Origin: Methylococcaceae bacterium
GTDB taxonomy: Bacteria; Pseudomonadota; Gammaproteobacteria; Methylococcales; UBA1147
Direction of reading: 5' to 3'
DNA length: 8,752 nucleotides
Assembly: GCA_022616595.1 (NCBI GenBank)
Contig: JAKEEL010000128.1
Span: 1-8,752, forward strand
Under the pieces are notes generated by a model that was not told the DNA's origin, searched no databases, and worked only from the letters and a program-made list of their open reading frames with translations. The first letter of the stretch is position 1, and each line of letters opens with the position of its first letter. Below are positions 1 through 6,268 of the stretch, piece after piece. Made by a program: the position numbers and the translations under genes.

Positions 1-913
1 TCTGGGTGCTCATACCGCTCATCAAGCGGCGGTCCTGGTTATCGACATCCACCAGAACGTTGTACAGCACTACATCGTTGATGACCTCGGGCGACGGAAG
101 GATTTGCCGCACGATCCCGGTCCAGCGCCGTTGGTCGTCCCCCAAGGTGGTGAAATACACCGACTGTTCCGGTTTGATGTTCGGAATGTCGGCCTCCGCG
201 ACTTGCGCGCGCACCGTCATCACGTCCAGTTTGGCCAGCTGCAACAGCATCGGAGTCTGTTGATTCGCGTTCAGTGTCTGCCCCTCCCGGGCGATTTGCT
301 GAACCACGGTTGCATCCATCGGCGCGTAAATTTTGGTGAAGCTCAGGTTGGCCTGGTTGCCGGACAAGGTGGACTGGACCTCTTCCATTTGCGCCTGAAT
401 GGAAGCCGCGCGGGCTTGCGCCACCTTGAGGTTGGCTTCGCTGCTCTGCAGCACTTCCTGGCTGACCGCCCGCGAGGCGATCAATTGCCGATTGCGGCTC
501 AATCGCTGTCCGGCCAGAATGATCTGCGCGTGTTGTTCGCGCAATTGGGCTTCCAGGGTCTTCATGCGCGCCTGATCGGCCTGCACCCGGGCCGCATAAA
601 TTCGCGGATCGATCTCCGCCAACAGTTGCCCGGCGCGTACATTGTCGCCGATTGCCACGTAAATCCTTTTTAACTGGCCAGTCACCTGAACTCCGATATC
701 CACGTATTCCTTGGGTTCGAGTTTGCCTTGGGAGGTCACATTTTCTTCGATATTGCCGATCGCTACAGTGGCCGTGTTGTACTCCGGGATATCCGCTTCC
801 GATTTCGGTCCTCCGTAGAAGATGGCGGCAGCGAGCGCGGCAAGCACAATCAGGCCGATAAAATTCAGCACCCGCTGCAGATTTTGACGGAATCGACGAC
901 TTGCAAACTTCAT
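1..913 (-). CDS. macA: MacA-like periplasmic adaptor subunit of a tripartite efflux pump (3' end beyond the window)
   Basis: Membrane-fusion (HlyD/RND adaptor) protein that would link an inner-membrane MacB-type ABC transporter to an outer-membrane TolC-type channel. 304 residues are visible; E. coli MacA has about 371, so the last part of the membrane-proximal domain is missing at the left edge. Residues 13-33 form one membrane anchor after a basic N-terminus. The first lipoyl half follows (GKLEPKEYVDIGVQVTGQLK, residues 63-82, then VAIGDNV and QLLAEIDP). A long helical hairpin spans about 105-190, the second lipoyl half is near 195-215 (APMDATV, EGQTL), and the beta-barrel runs from about 225 (AQVAEADI, TTLGD, ILPSPEVIND). 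These blocks match MacA closely by eye. The ATG at 911-913 is the only sensible start; its ribosome binding site is weak. MacB should lie just beyond the left edge. The substrate cannot be inferred. Confidence 0.9.
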   Translation of the reverse strand, partial: MKFASRRFRQNLQRVLNFIGLIVLAALAAAIFYGGPKSEADIPEYNTATVAIGNIEENVTSQGKLEPKEYVDIGVQVTGQLKRIYVAIGDNVRAGQLLAEIDPRIYAARVQADQARMKTLEAQLREQHAQIILAGQRLSRNRQLIASRAVSQEVLQSSEANLKVAQARAASIQAQMEEVQSTLSGNQANLSFTKIYAPMDATVVQQIAREGQTLNANQQTPMLLQLAKLDVMTVRAQVAEADIPNIKPEQSVYFTTLGDDQRRWTGIVRQILPSPEVINDVVLYNVLVDVDNQDRRLMSGMSTQ

Positions 914-961
914 CGGTCTATGGATTCGAACAGGGATCAAAAATTCAATCGGCGGCAGGTT

Positions 962-967
962 ATCATA
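962..967 (-). promoter_or_regulatory. Candidate -10 box (TATGAT) for the MacA-like gene
   Basis: TATGAT reads on the minus strand 49 bases upstream of the adaptor gene start and matches the sigma-70 consensus at five of six positions. No convincing -35 hexamer lies 16-18 bases further upstream, so this is only a suggestion. Confidence 0.25.
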
Positions 968-1086
968 GTTCCCCTGATCTTCTATAGCGGCGAATTTGAC
1001 TGACTGGCTTTGGGGCGATCGATACCTTTCGTACTTCGATTTTTTGCACAGGTGCACGCAGGCGCCAGGGTGTTTGCCAGAGGTTT

Positions 1087-1106
1087 TGACAGCAAGGAAG
1101 CTGTCA
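1087..1106. repeat. 7-bp perfect inverted repeat, operator- or hairpin-like
   Basis: TGACAGC (1087-1093) and GCTGTCA (1100-1106) are perfect inverted copies around a 6-base spacer, with two more pairable bases beyond a single mismatch. The left arm contains TTGACA (1086-1091), a perfect -35 hexamer on the plus strand, but no good -10 box stands 16-18 bases downstream. It could be an operator or a weak RNA hairpin. Confidence 0.4.
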
Positions 1107-1181
1107 CAATGCCAACAGGCAAGGTACCGGCGATAGCTGGTTGGTCGAGCAAGCCACACCGGGATTTTTGATTTCCCGCGG

Positions 1182-1187
1182 TATAAT
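1182..1187 (+). promoter_or_regulatory. Candidate -10 box (TATAAT) for the coiled-coil gene pair
   Basis: A perfect TATAAT sits 30 bases before the ATG at 1218, predicting a leader of roughly 24 bases. No recognisable -35 hexamer or extended TG motif stands at the usual distance, so if active it may depend on an activator. The ATG at 1218 has GGGA at 1208-1211 with a 6-base spacer, which fits a transcript starting here. Confidence 0.45.
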
Positions 1188-1217
1188 GGGGTACGATAAT
1201 CCAAGCCGGGACCAGCC

Positions 1218-1353
1218 ATGCAATGGCATCCCCCAAATCCACATGAAGACAAGCGCTTCAAAAACCTGCTCAAGAACCAGTCCCGGATCCGTGCGGATGC
1301 GAGGATCGAAGTACCGCGACGACCAAAGACCCGGCTTTGGCTTGCGTTGCCTT
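1218..1353 (+). other. Probable true N-terminal coding segment of the membrane coiled-coil gene, in another frame
   Basis: This frame opens with ATG at 1218, preceded by GGGA six bases upstream and by TATAAT 30 bases upstream. It reads as a believable protein start (MQWHPPNPHEDKRF, then KNLLKNQSRIRADARIEV and PKTRLWLAL) with GC-rich third positions. In the frame that carries the rest of the gene, the same bases give a serine-, arginine- and cysteine-rich stretch typical of an unused frame, with no ribosome binding site. After about 1350 the quality reverses. I infer that one gene starts at 1218 and shifts frame near 1310-1365. The boundary given here is approximate. Confidence 0.45.
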
Positions 1354-1821
1354 CGGGGCATTCATTTCGTTCTGATACGAATCCCGCTCGCGCTCATGAT
1401 TTCGGTATTGGCAATGACAGCCAGTTCCGCGACCATCCTGTTTTCCGCGTTGCTGTGTCTCGGAATGCGAATCGTCTGGTATGGAACCCCGGCGGGGCGT
1501 CTTGACCGCCACTCCCGAAAAATTGAACGGCGCAAAGAAAAAATCAGAAACAAGGAGCGGATGCGAAGGATTCGAATGTCCCGGCGTTCCGAGCAACAGA
1601 ATATCGGAGAACTGATCGCCATCATCCGTAACGAGCTGGACCGGCATAAGAACGAAATCATGCTCAACGTCTCGGTACGCGCACGGATTCGGCTTCGAGA
1701 CTGTATGCGGGACCTTGATTTCGGTACCGCGGTCGAAATCTATCAAATCCTGAGCCAAACGCAGGCCGGTTCGATTAATCAGCGTCTCGAACGGCAGCTG
1801 AGTTTGAATCAGAATATCTAA
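1243..1821 (+). CDS. Unrecognised membrane-anchored basic coiled-coil protein, probably frameshifted near its start
   Basis: I do not recognise this protein. The frame is open from 1141 to the TAA at 1819-1821. In the 192-residue version starting at the ATG at 1243, a hydrophobic stretch at about residues 40-79 (IHFVLIRIPLALMISVLAM, then SSATILFSALLCLGMRIVW) could form two close membrane spans or one long one. It is followed by a strongly basic helix (residues 86-117, many Arg and Lys) and a helical tail with IGELIAIIRNELDRHKNEI, likely coiled coil and cytoplasmic by the positive-inside rule. The ATG at 1243 has no ribosome binding site; the ATG at 1218 does, but in another frame. A base insertion, a sequencing error or programmed frameshifting are all possible. 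It ends 6 bases before the next gene, so the two are probably co-transcribed. Confidence 0.6.
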   Translation: MKTSASKTCSRTSPGSVRMRGSKYRDDQRPGFGLRCLRGIHFVLIRIPLALMISVLAMTASSATILFSALLCLGMRIVWYGTPAGRLDRHSRKIERRKEKIRNKERMRRIRMSRRSEQQNIGELIAIIRNELDRHKNEIMLNVSVRARIRLRDCMRDLDFGTAVEIYQILSQTQAGSINQRLERQLSLNQNI

Positions 1822-1827
1822 GTTATC

Positions 1828-2322
1828 ATGATTAAGTCAGTTCATTTTTCAGCTTGGCTCATACGACTGATCCGGACTGTCGATCCGGAAGACACGGAAT
1901 GGCATCGGAATAAAATCAATGAGATCGCGGCACTCAAGAAACAAAAACGCATCAACGATGCGCAGATCGAACAGGACCTCGAAATGTTGAAAATCCAGTT
2001 CACGGAGGAACTGGCGAGAACCCGCGAAAAAGAAACCCGGATTACTCAGGATTACAAGGAATTTCTGGATACGATCGACGATATGAAGATGCAGATCGTC
2101 GAAACTTTTCCGGAAATGCCGAAAGCGCTGGCGCTGTTAATTCATCAACATGCCAAACGGCTGATCGATGACATGTGGAACAATTCGGATGAGCGGGCGC
2201 AACAAATGTATCGGGCGAAACTGGCTGAATTCCTGAAGGTTGTTTTCGATGATACGAGTCAAACTGTTTTCGAAGACAATAAGCCCCGGATACCGGAAAG
2301 AACGCTGAAGTTGATCGGCTGA
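1828..2322 (+). CDS. Unrecognised soluble coiled-coil protein
   Basis: 164 residues, not assigned to any family I know. A short amphipathic N-terminus (MIKSVHFSAWLIRLIRTVDP) is followed by a long charged helical region at about residues 25-95 (KINEIAALKKQKRINDAQIE, then EELARTREKETRITQDYKEF), which looks like coiled coil. The C-terminal part is also helical (PKALALLIHQHAKRLIDDMW, then KLAEFLKVVF). There is no signal peptide and no clear membrane span, though the first helix could lie on a membrane. The ATG comes 6 bases after the stop of the previous gene and has no strong ribosome binding site, so translation may be coupled to it. The two proteins, both helical, may bind each other; that is inference. 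The gene faces ftsH tail to tail. Confidence 0.75.
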   Translation: MIKSVHFSAWLIRLIRTVDPEDTEWHRNKINEIAALKKQKRINDAQIEQDLEMLKIQFTEELARTREKETRITQDYKEFLDTIDDMKMQIVETFPEMPKALALLIHQHAKRLIDDMWNNSDERAQQMYRAKLAEFLKVVFDDTSQTVFEDNKPRIPERTLKLIG

Positions 2323-2336
2323 CAAGAAGTCCCGAT

Positions 2337-2383
2337 CGTGATTGATCACGCCCGAGACCTCGGGGAACGATGCTGCCGCATCG
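2337..2383. terminator. Three tandem hairpins between convergent genes, possible two-way terminator
   Basis: Three perfect short stem-loops follow one another: CGTGA-TTGA-TCACG (2337-2350), CCCGA-GACC-TCGGG (2351-2364) and CGATGC-TGCC-GCATCG (2368-2383). They lie between the stop codons of the coiled-coil gene (plus) and ftsH (minus), where transcripts from both sides end. No T-run follows on either strand, so a classical intrinsic terminator is not shown. They could protect mRNA 3' ends or slow polymerase for Rho. Confidence 0.4.
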
Positions 2384-2395
2384 CTCAGCCGCGGT

Positions 2396-4387
2396 TTACC
2401 GATCGTCCCGATGACCACTCGTGTCGTTGTCCAATTTGCGGCGATCGACCCGGACTGATGCATGTCCAGGAATCGGGCCACCGGGGAAAATACCACCGCT
2501 GCCAGCGTCGCTGCTCGAAGCCCCGGAGCGGTCCATTTCATTCCGATCCTTTGGCGGTCCGGCTTTGCGGCCTGCCATGAGGTCGTCGATCTGCCAGCGA
2601 TCGATGGTTTCCCATTCTAGCAAGGCGTCCGCCATTTCGTGCAGGATGGACAGGTTCTGCCGGAGGGTGTTTTCCGCGCGCTCATAATTGCGATCGACCA
2701 GCGAACGTACCTCTTCGTCGATGATGCGCGCGGTTTCTTCCGAAATCGATTTGGTCTGGGTCATCGACGCGCCGAGGAAGGGTTGGCTCTGCTCGTCACT
2801 GTAAGCCAAGGGACCGAGCCGCTCGGACAAGCCCCATTTGGTCGCCATGTTACGCGCCAACTCGGTAGCACGCTCGATATCGTTCGAGGCCCCGGTGGTC
2901 ACCTTGTGCGGCCCGAAAATCAGTTTCTCGGCGATCCGTCCGCCAAACAGGCTCGAGATCTGGCTTTCGAGCTTCTGCCGGCTCGCGGAATATTGGTCCC
3001 GCTCCGGCAGGAACAGGGTCACCCCGAGCGCGCGGCCGCGCGGCATGATACTGACTTTGTAGACCGGATCATGTTCCGGAACCAGACGGCCGACGATGCA
3101 ATGTCCCGCTTCATGATAAGCCGTGAGTTTGCGTTCCTCTTCGCTCATGATCAGGGTGCGCCGCTCGACGCCCATGATGATCTTGTCCTTGGCCTTTTCC
3201 AGCTCGGCCATTCCGACCGTCTGCCGGTTGTTCCTCGCCGCGAAGAGCGCGGCTTCGTTGACCAGGTTTGCGAGGTCGGCTCCCGAAAAACCGGGGGTCC
3301 CGCGCGCGATGTATTTCAGTTCGACGTCATCGCCGGCCGGTACCCGCCGCATATGCACATTCAAAATCTGCTCGCGCCCTCTGACATCGGGAAGCCCGAC
3401 CGTGACCTGCCGGTCGAAGCGGCCCGGGCGCAGCAAGGCCTTGTCCAATATATCGGGGCGGTTGGTTGCGGCAATGATGATGATTCCCTCATTGCCCTCG
3501 AATCCGTCCATTTCGACCAGGAGTTGATTCAGCGTCTGTTCACGCTCGTCGTGGCCACCCCCGAGTCCGGCTCCCCGCCGCCGCCCGACCGCATCGATTT
3601 CGTCGATGAAGATAATGCAGGGTGCATGCTTTTTGGCCTGATCGAACATATCCCGCACACGGGATGCGCCGACGCCGACAAACATTTCGACAAAATCGGA
3701 ACCGGATATGGTGAAAAACGGCACTTTCGCCTCGCCGGCGATCGCACGGGCCAACAAGGTCTTGCCGGTGCCCGGCGGTCCGACCATCAATGCGCCGCGC
3801 GGAATTTTCCCGCCGATATGCTCGAATTTGCCCGGATCGCGCAAAAAATCGACCATTTCAGACACTTCCTCCTTGGCCTCCTCGACCCCGGCGACGTCGG
3901 CGAAGGTCACTTTCAATTGATCTTCGTGTAACAGCTTGGCCTTGCTTTCACCGAGTTTCATCCCTCCTGGCCCGAGCCCCCCGCCCTGACTGCGGCGCAT
4001 GAAATAAATCCAGGCCAGAATCAAGAGCAGCATCGGAGACCAGGAAATGAAAATCTCCCGCAACCAGGATTGGCGTTCCGGAGGCTTCGTTTTGATCGCC
4101 ACGTCATTGGCGAGCAGATCGTCTACGAGATGGAGGTCACCGGGATTATAAGTCTCGAATTGGATTCCGACCCGGGTCTTCGCCTGTATGTTGAAGCCAT
4201 CGATCTCGACCTGGGAAATCTGTCCGTCTTGCAGCAATTGGATGAATTCGGAATAGGGCTTGGACGCATCCGCCCGGCCATGCGATCCGATATTGCTCAG
4301 CATGGATAAAGCGACCGCTGCAATCACCAGCCACAACAATAACTTAAAAATCTTCTCTTGATTTTGTTTCAGGTATTTCACAAGCAT
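2396..4387 (-). CDS. ftsH: ATP-dependent zinc metalloprotease FtsH
   Basis: Membrane-bound AAA+ protease that pulls out and degrades membrane proteins and unstable cytoplasmic proteins. 663 residues against 644 in E. coli. Membrane span 1 is at about 14-32, a periplasmic domain follows to about 112, and span 2 is at 113-130 (ISWSPMLLLILAWIYF). The AAA domain has Walker A GPPGTGKT (203-210), pore loop FVGVG (236-240), Walker B IIFIDE (258-263) and the second region of homology with RPGRFDR (320-326). The zinc site is HEAGH (425-429), with the third ligand probably Asp503 in GASNDIE. The last 50 or so residues are a Gly/Ser-rich then charged tail unlike E. coli. ATG at 4387 is used here, but GGAG is only 2 bases from it and 8 bases from an in-frame GTG at 4381, which may be the real start. 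The sigma factor gene lies 146 bases upstream on the same strand; rlmE and folP, usual neighbours, are not beside it. Confidence 0.97.
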   Translation of the reverse strand: MLVKYLKQNQEKIFKLLLWLVIAAVALSMLSNIGSHGRADASKPYSEFIQLLQDGQISQVEIDGFNIQAKTRVGIQFETYNPGDLHLVDDLLANDVAIKTKPPERQSWLREIFISWSPMLLLILAWIYFMRRSQGGGLGPGGMKLGESKAKLLHEDQLKVTFADVAGVEEAKEEVSEMVDFLRDPGKFEHIGGKIPRGALMVGPPGTGKTLLARAIAGEAKVPFFTISGSDFVEMFVGVGASRVRDMFDQAKKHAPCIIFIDEIDAVGRRRGAGLGGGHDEREQTLNQLLVEMDGFEGNEGIIIIAATNRPDILDKALLRPGRFDRQVTVGLPDVRGREQILNVHMRRVPAGDDVELKYIARGTPGFSGADLANLVNEAALFAARNNRQTVGMAELEKAKDKIIMGVERRTLIMSEEERKLTAYHEAGHCIVGRLVPEHDPVYKVSIMPRGRALGVTLFLPERDQYSASRQKLESQISSLFGGRIAEKLIFGPHKVTTGASNDIERATELARNMATKWGLSERLGPLAYSDEQSQPFLGASMTQTKSISEETARIIDEEVRSLVDRNYERAENTLRQNLSILHEMADALLEWETIDRWQIDDLMAGRKAGPPKDRNEMDRSGASSSDAGSGGIFPGGPIPGHASVRVDRRKLDNDTSGHRDDR

Positions 4388-4533
4388 GTCTCCAACGATG
4401 AGGCCAAGGGTTTCGATTCTATTCGATTCGCCGTGACCATTGAGTTTGGATCACAAAACCGACCGCCCTTCCTATTCGCATCCAGTCCAATGGAAGTTTC
4501 ACGGTTCACCCTGGATTGCCTTCAAAACGGACG
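4388..4533 (-). other. Gap between the sigma factor gene and ftsH
   Basis: 146 bases with no gene. On the minus strand a TAGAAT at 4416-4421 could be a -10 box for ftsH, 28 bases before the ATG, but there is no matching -35 hexamer and no clear sigma-32-type promoter. I see no strong terminator hairpin after the sigma gene, so read-through into ftsH is possible. Confidence 0.35.
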
Positions 4534-6003
4534 CTAGACTGTCAGAGGCTCGAACCAACGCCTGATTTTCTTCAAGGCGCCATTTTCGATCTGACGGACC
4601 CGTTCCCGGGTCAGCCCGAGCACCGCGCCGAGCTCCTGCAAGGTTTTCTCGGTATATACGCCGATGCCGAAGCGTTGGCGAATCACATACGCTTCCCGTT
4701 GGTTCAGACCGCCGATCGCTTGCTCGATCAAGCCATTCATGTCTTGCCTTTCGACCTCTTCCAAGGGTTGGTTGAAAACCTGTTGCTCGAGCATGGACAG
4801 CAGATCGAGCGGTTCGCCGGGTTCCACTTGTGCGTCCAGCGAGGCGATCGCCTGGGAAATGATCTCAAGCTTACGCAGTCCTGCTTCACTGATACCGGTC
4901 ACTCTGGCAAGTTCAAGTGTATTCGGCGCACGGCCATGGATCTGGCTGAAAATCTCGCGCTGCTTGCGTACCGTACCGATATAAAGGCTTTGCCGGTATG
5001 GTAAACGAACGGCGCGGCTGCTTCGGGCAAGATGCCGTGACATGGACAGCCGAATCCAATAGGTCGCATAGGTGGAAAACCTGAATCCAAGGCGGTATTT
5101 GAATCGTTCCACGGCTTTGATCAGGCCTATATTGCCTTCCTGGATCAAATCGATCAACTCTTGAGGTTCGGATGAATACTGCCGTGCCAGGTAAACAACC
5201 AATCCGACGTGAAACTCGGCAATCCGATTTCTGATTTTTTGCCATTCGAAGTACAACCGAAATGATTCCCGCGCGATTTGTTCGAATTCCTCAAAGCCGA
5301 TCGCGTAAAGCTGTTCGAACATTGCTTCGGCCAATTCGTTATGCGACGTACCCTCTGCGCTGCGACGCAGCCGGGTTTGTTGCCAGCTTTCCAACAGGGA
5401 ATTCAATCGCGCGATCAGATTCTCGATACAGAGCGGCGTCAAAGGCAGCTTACGGAACGCCTCCGACAGCGCAAGCCGGTGTTTGCGAGTAGTTTCGTGG
5501 GAAATCCCGTACCGCCGCGCGGCTTGGTACAGCCCGTCGAGGCGGGCGGACACGGCTTGGATCAAATCGGAATCCGGAATGCCTTGCGCGAGATCCGTAC
5601 GAGCCACACGATCGTCGAATTCCTCGTTATCTTCGCATTCCATCAGGGAGATTTCATCGATCCACGGCGCCGCTGACGACTCGCCATGATCGCATTCGCC
5701 ATCCCTCCGATTGGTCGGACTTGACAGCAAGGAACACGCACTCGTCTTGCATCCCTCGATCAGAATCCGCGCACTTCCGGGAAATCTTGAAATTGTCCGG
5801 ACCAGTGAATCCGAGATCTCGGACATAAGCACCTGAAAGCGCTGTTCATCCTCCGGATTCAAGTTGTTCAGGCGGCGGATCTCCGAGCAATAGATGTCGA
5901 GCGGATTTCTGACTTCCGTTGACTCGGCAACACCGAGGTTCGACTCCGCCCGACCGATGTCGGGACCGTTTCCAGAATCCGAATGGGTCTTAATGCAGTT
6001 CAC
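4534..6003 (-). CDS. RpoD-family sigma factor, divergent paralogue lacking region 1.1
   Basis: Directs RNA polymerase to promoters. 489 residues against 613 in E. coli RpoD. Region 1.2 begins at about 33 (NPLDIYCSEI) after a short unrelated N-terminus, so the autoinhibitory region 1.1 is absent. A diverged form of the RpoD non-essential region occupies about 120-250 (YQAARRYGISHETTRKHRLA resembles the matching RpoD helix). Region 2 is clear (LIDLIQEGNIGLIKAVERF at 283-301, FRFSTYATYWIRLSMSRHLA at 307-326). Region 3 follows, and region 4.2 ends the protein (TLQELGAVLGLTRERVRQIE, 454-473). Compared with E. coli, the -12 readers Gln437 and Thr440 are Leu319 and Ser322 and Trp433 is Tyr315, while the -35 readers Arg584, Glu585 and Arg588 are kept. 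The GTG at 6001-6003 is the only in-frame start, with TGAGG 8 bases before it. Keeping the non-essential region argues for descent from RpoD rather than RpoS or RpoH. Its regulon is unknown. Confidence 0.88.
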   Translation of the reverse strand: MNCIKTHSDSGNGPDIGRAESNLGVAESTEVRNPLDIYCSEIRRLNNLNPEDEQRFQVLMSEISDSLVRTISRFPGSARILIEGCKTSACSLLSSPTNRRDGECDHGESSAAPWIDEISLMECEDNEEFDDRVARTDLAQGIPDSDLIQAVSARLDGLYQAARRYGISHETTRKHRLALSEAFRKLPLTPLCIENLIARLNSLLESWQQTRLRRSAEGTSHNELAEAMFEQLYAIGFEEFEQIARESFRLYFEWQKIRNRIAEFHVGLVVYLARQYSSEPQELIDLIQEGNIGLIKAVERFKYRLGFRFSTYATYWIRLSMSRHLARSSRAVRLPYRQSLYIGTVRKQREIFSQIHGRAPNTLELARVTGISEAGLRKLEIISQAIASLDAQVEPGEPLDLLSMLEQQVFNQPLEEVERQDMNGLIEQAIGGLNQREAYVIRQRFGIGVYTEKTLQELGAVLGLTRERVRQIENGALKKIRRWFEPLTV

Positions 6004-6011
6004 GAAACGGG

Positions 6012-6016
6012 CCTCA
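6012..6016 (-). promoter_or_regulatory. Ribosome binding site TGAGG of the sigma factor gene
   Basis: TGAGG reads on the minus strand 8 bases before the GTG at 6001-6003. The frame has a stop shortly upstream and no other ATG, GTG or TTG codon before it, so this site fixes the GTG start. Confidence 0.7.
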
Positions 6017-6038
6017 TGAAGTATCCAAACTGACTGCT

Positions 6039-6067
6039 ACATTAGGATTCGGTCCTGATTCTGTCAA
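6039..6067 (-). promoter_or_regulatory. Sigma-70-type promoter of the sigma factor gene
   Basis: A perfect -35 hexamer TTGACA (6062-6067, minus strand) is followed after exactly 17 bases by TAATGT (6039-6044), a weak -10 box matching three of six consensus positions. Transcription would start near 6031, leaving a leader of about 28 bases with the TGAGG site and the GTG start. A strong -35 with a poor -10 is typical of a regulated promoter. Confidence 0.5.
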
Positions 6068-6110
6068 TATCAGGGCTTGATCTACAATGCATTTTTGCTG
6101 CGGCATATTG

Positions 6111-6126
6111 TCTCACCCGCGTGAGA
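6111..6126. repeat. 16-bp operator-like palindrome upstream of the sigma factor promoter
   Basis: TCTCAC-CCGC-GTGAGA is perfectly symmetric in its 6-base arms. It lies 43 bases upstream of the TTGACA hexamer of the sigma gene promoter, a usual place for an activator site. As RNA it would be a 6-bp stem with a 4-base loop. Confidence 0.4.
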
Positions 6127-6166
6127 CCGGGGTGGACCATCCATTCCGTGCAGGACGGCAGGATGT

Positions 6167-6204
6167 GCCGTGCGCACCGTTCAGACTTTATAGTTGCGCA
6201 CGGC
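6167..6204. repeat. 10-bp perfect inverted repeat with 18-base spacer
   Basis: GCCGTGCGCA (6167-6176) and TGCGCACGGC (6195-6204) are exact inverted copies; one G-T wobble and one further pair extend the stem to 12. The spacer is AT-richer and contains TTTATA. It begins 64 bases beyond the stop of the small membrane protein gene, so on the minus strand it could end that transcript, but no T-run follows. It could also be a protein binding site. Confidence 0.45.
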
Positions 6205-6268
6205 GCTCCCTGCGGAAAGAATCGATTGTGTCATGGCTTCTGCGGGGATTTGGCCGGAGTCCCCCCGG

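Larger units (their letters stand above)
914..1217. other. Divergent intergenic region with small palindromes
   Basis: About 300 bases separate the minus-strand adaptor gene from the plus-strand gene pair. Open frames here on either strand read as low-complexity shadow protein, so I assign no gene. The stretch holds TGCAC-AG-GTGCA at 1045-1056, the inverted repeat TGACAGC-aaggaa-GCTGTCA at 1087-1106, a TATGAT facing left (962-967) and a perfect TATAAT facing right (1182-1187). The palindromes are placed where an operator for divergent genes could be, but no regulator gene is in the window. Confidence 0.5.
6004..6268. other. Intergenic region upstream of the sigma factor gene
   Basis: 265 bases between two minus-strand genes. 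I see no convincing coding frame. It contains the sigma gene promoter and ribosome binding site at its left end and two inverted repeats (6111-6126 and 6167-6204). Its length and structure suggest that the sigma gene is transcribed on its own promoter rather than from the phosphatase side. Confidence 0.5.

Noticed and set aside
104..673. Plus-strand open frame of 189 codons
   Set aside because: It is antisense to the MacA-like gene, whose protein matches the family throughout.
982..1361. Two overlapping minus-strand open frames upstream of the adaptor gene
   Set aside because: They have no family features or ribosome binding site and overlap the plus-strand promoter and gene start.
1270..1758. 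Minus-strand open frame of 162 codons opposite the membrane coiled-coil gene
   Set aside because: It has mixed composition, no plausible start site and no domain; the plus frame gives a clear membrane and coiled-coil pattern.
2639..3931. Long plus-strand open frame of 430 codons inside ftsH
   Set aside because: It is antisense to highly conserved FtsH coding sequence and has no ribosome binding site or recognisable domain; a GC-rich shadow frame.
4388..4533. Possible heat-shock (sigma-32) promoter before ftsH
   Set aside because: No CTTGAA-type -35 with a CCCCAT-type -10 at the right spacing was found.
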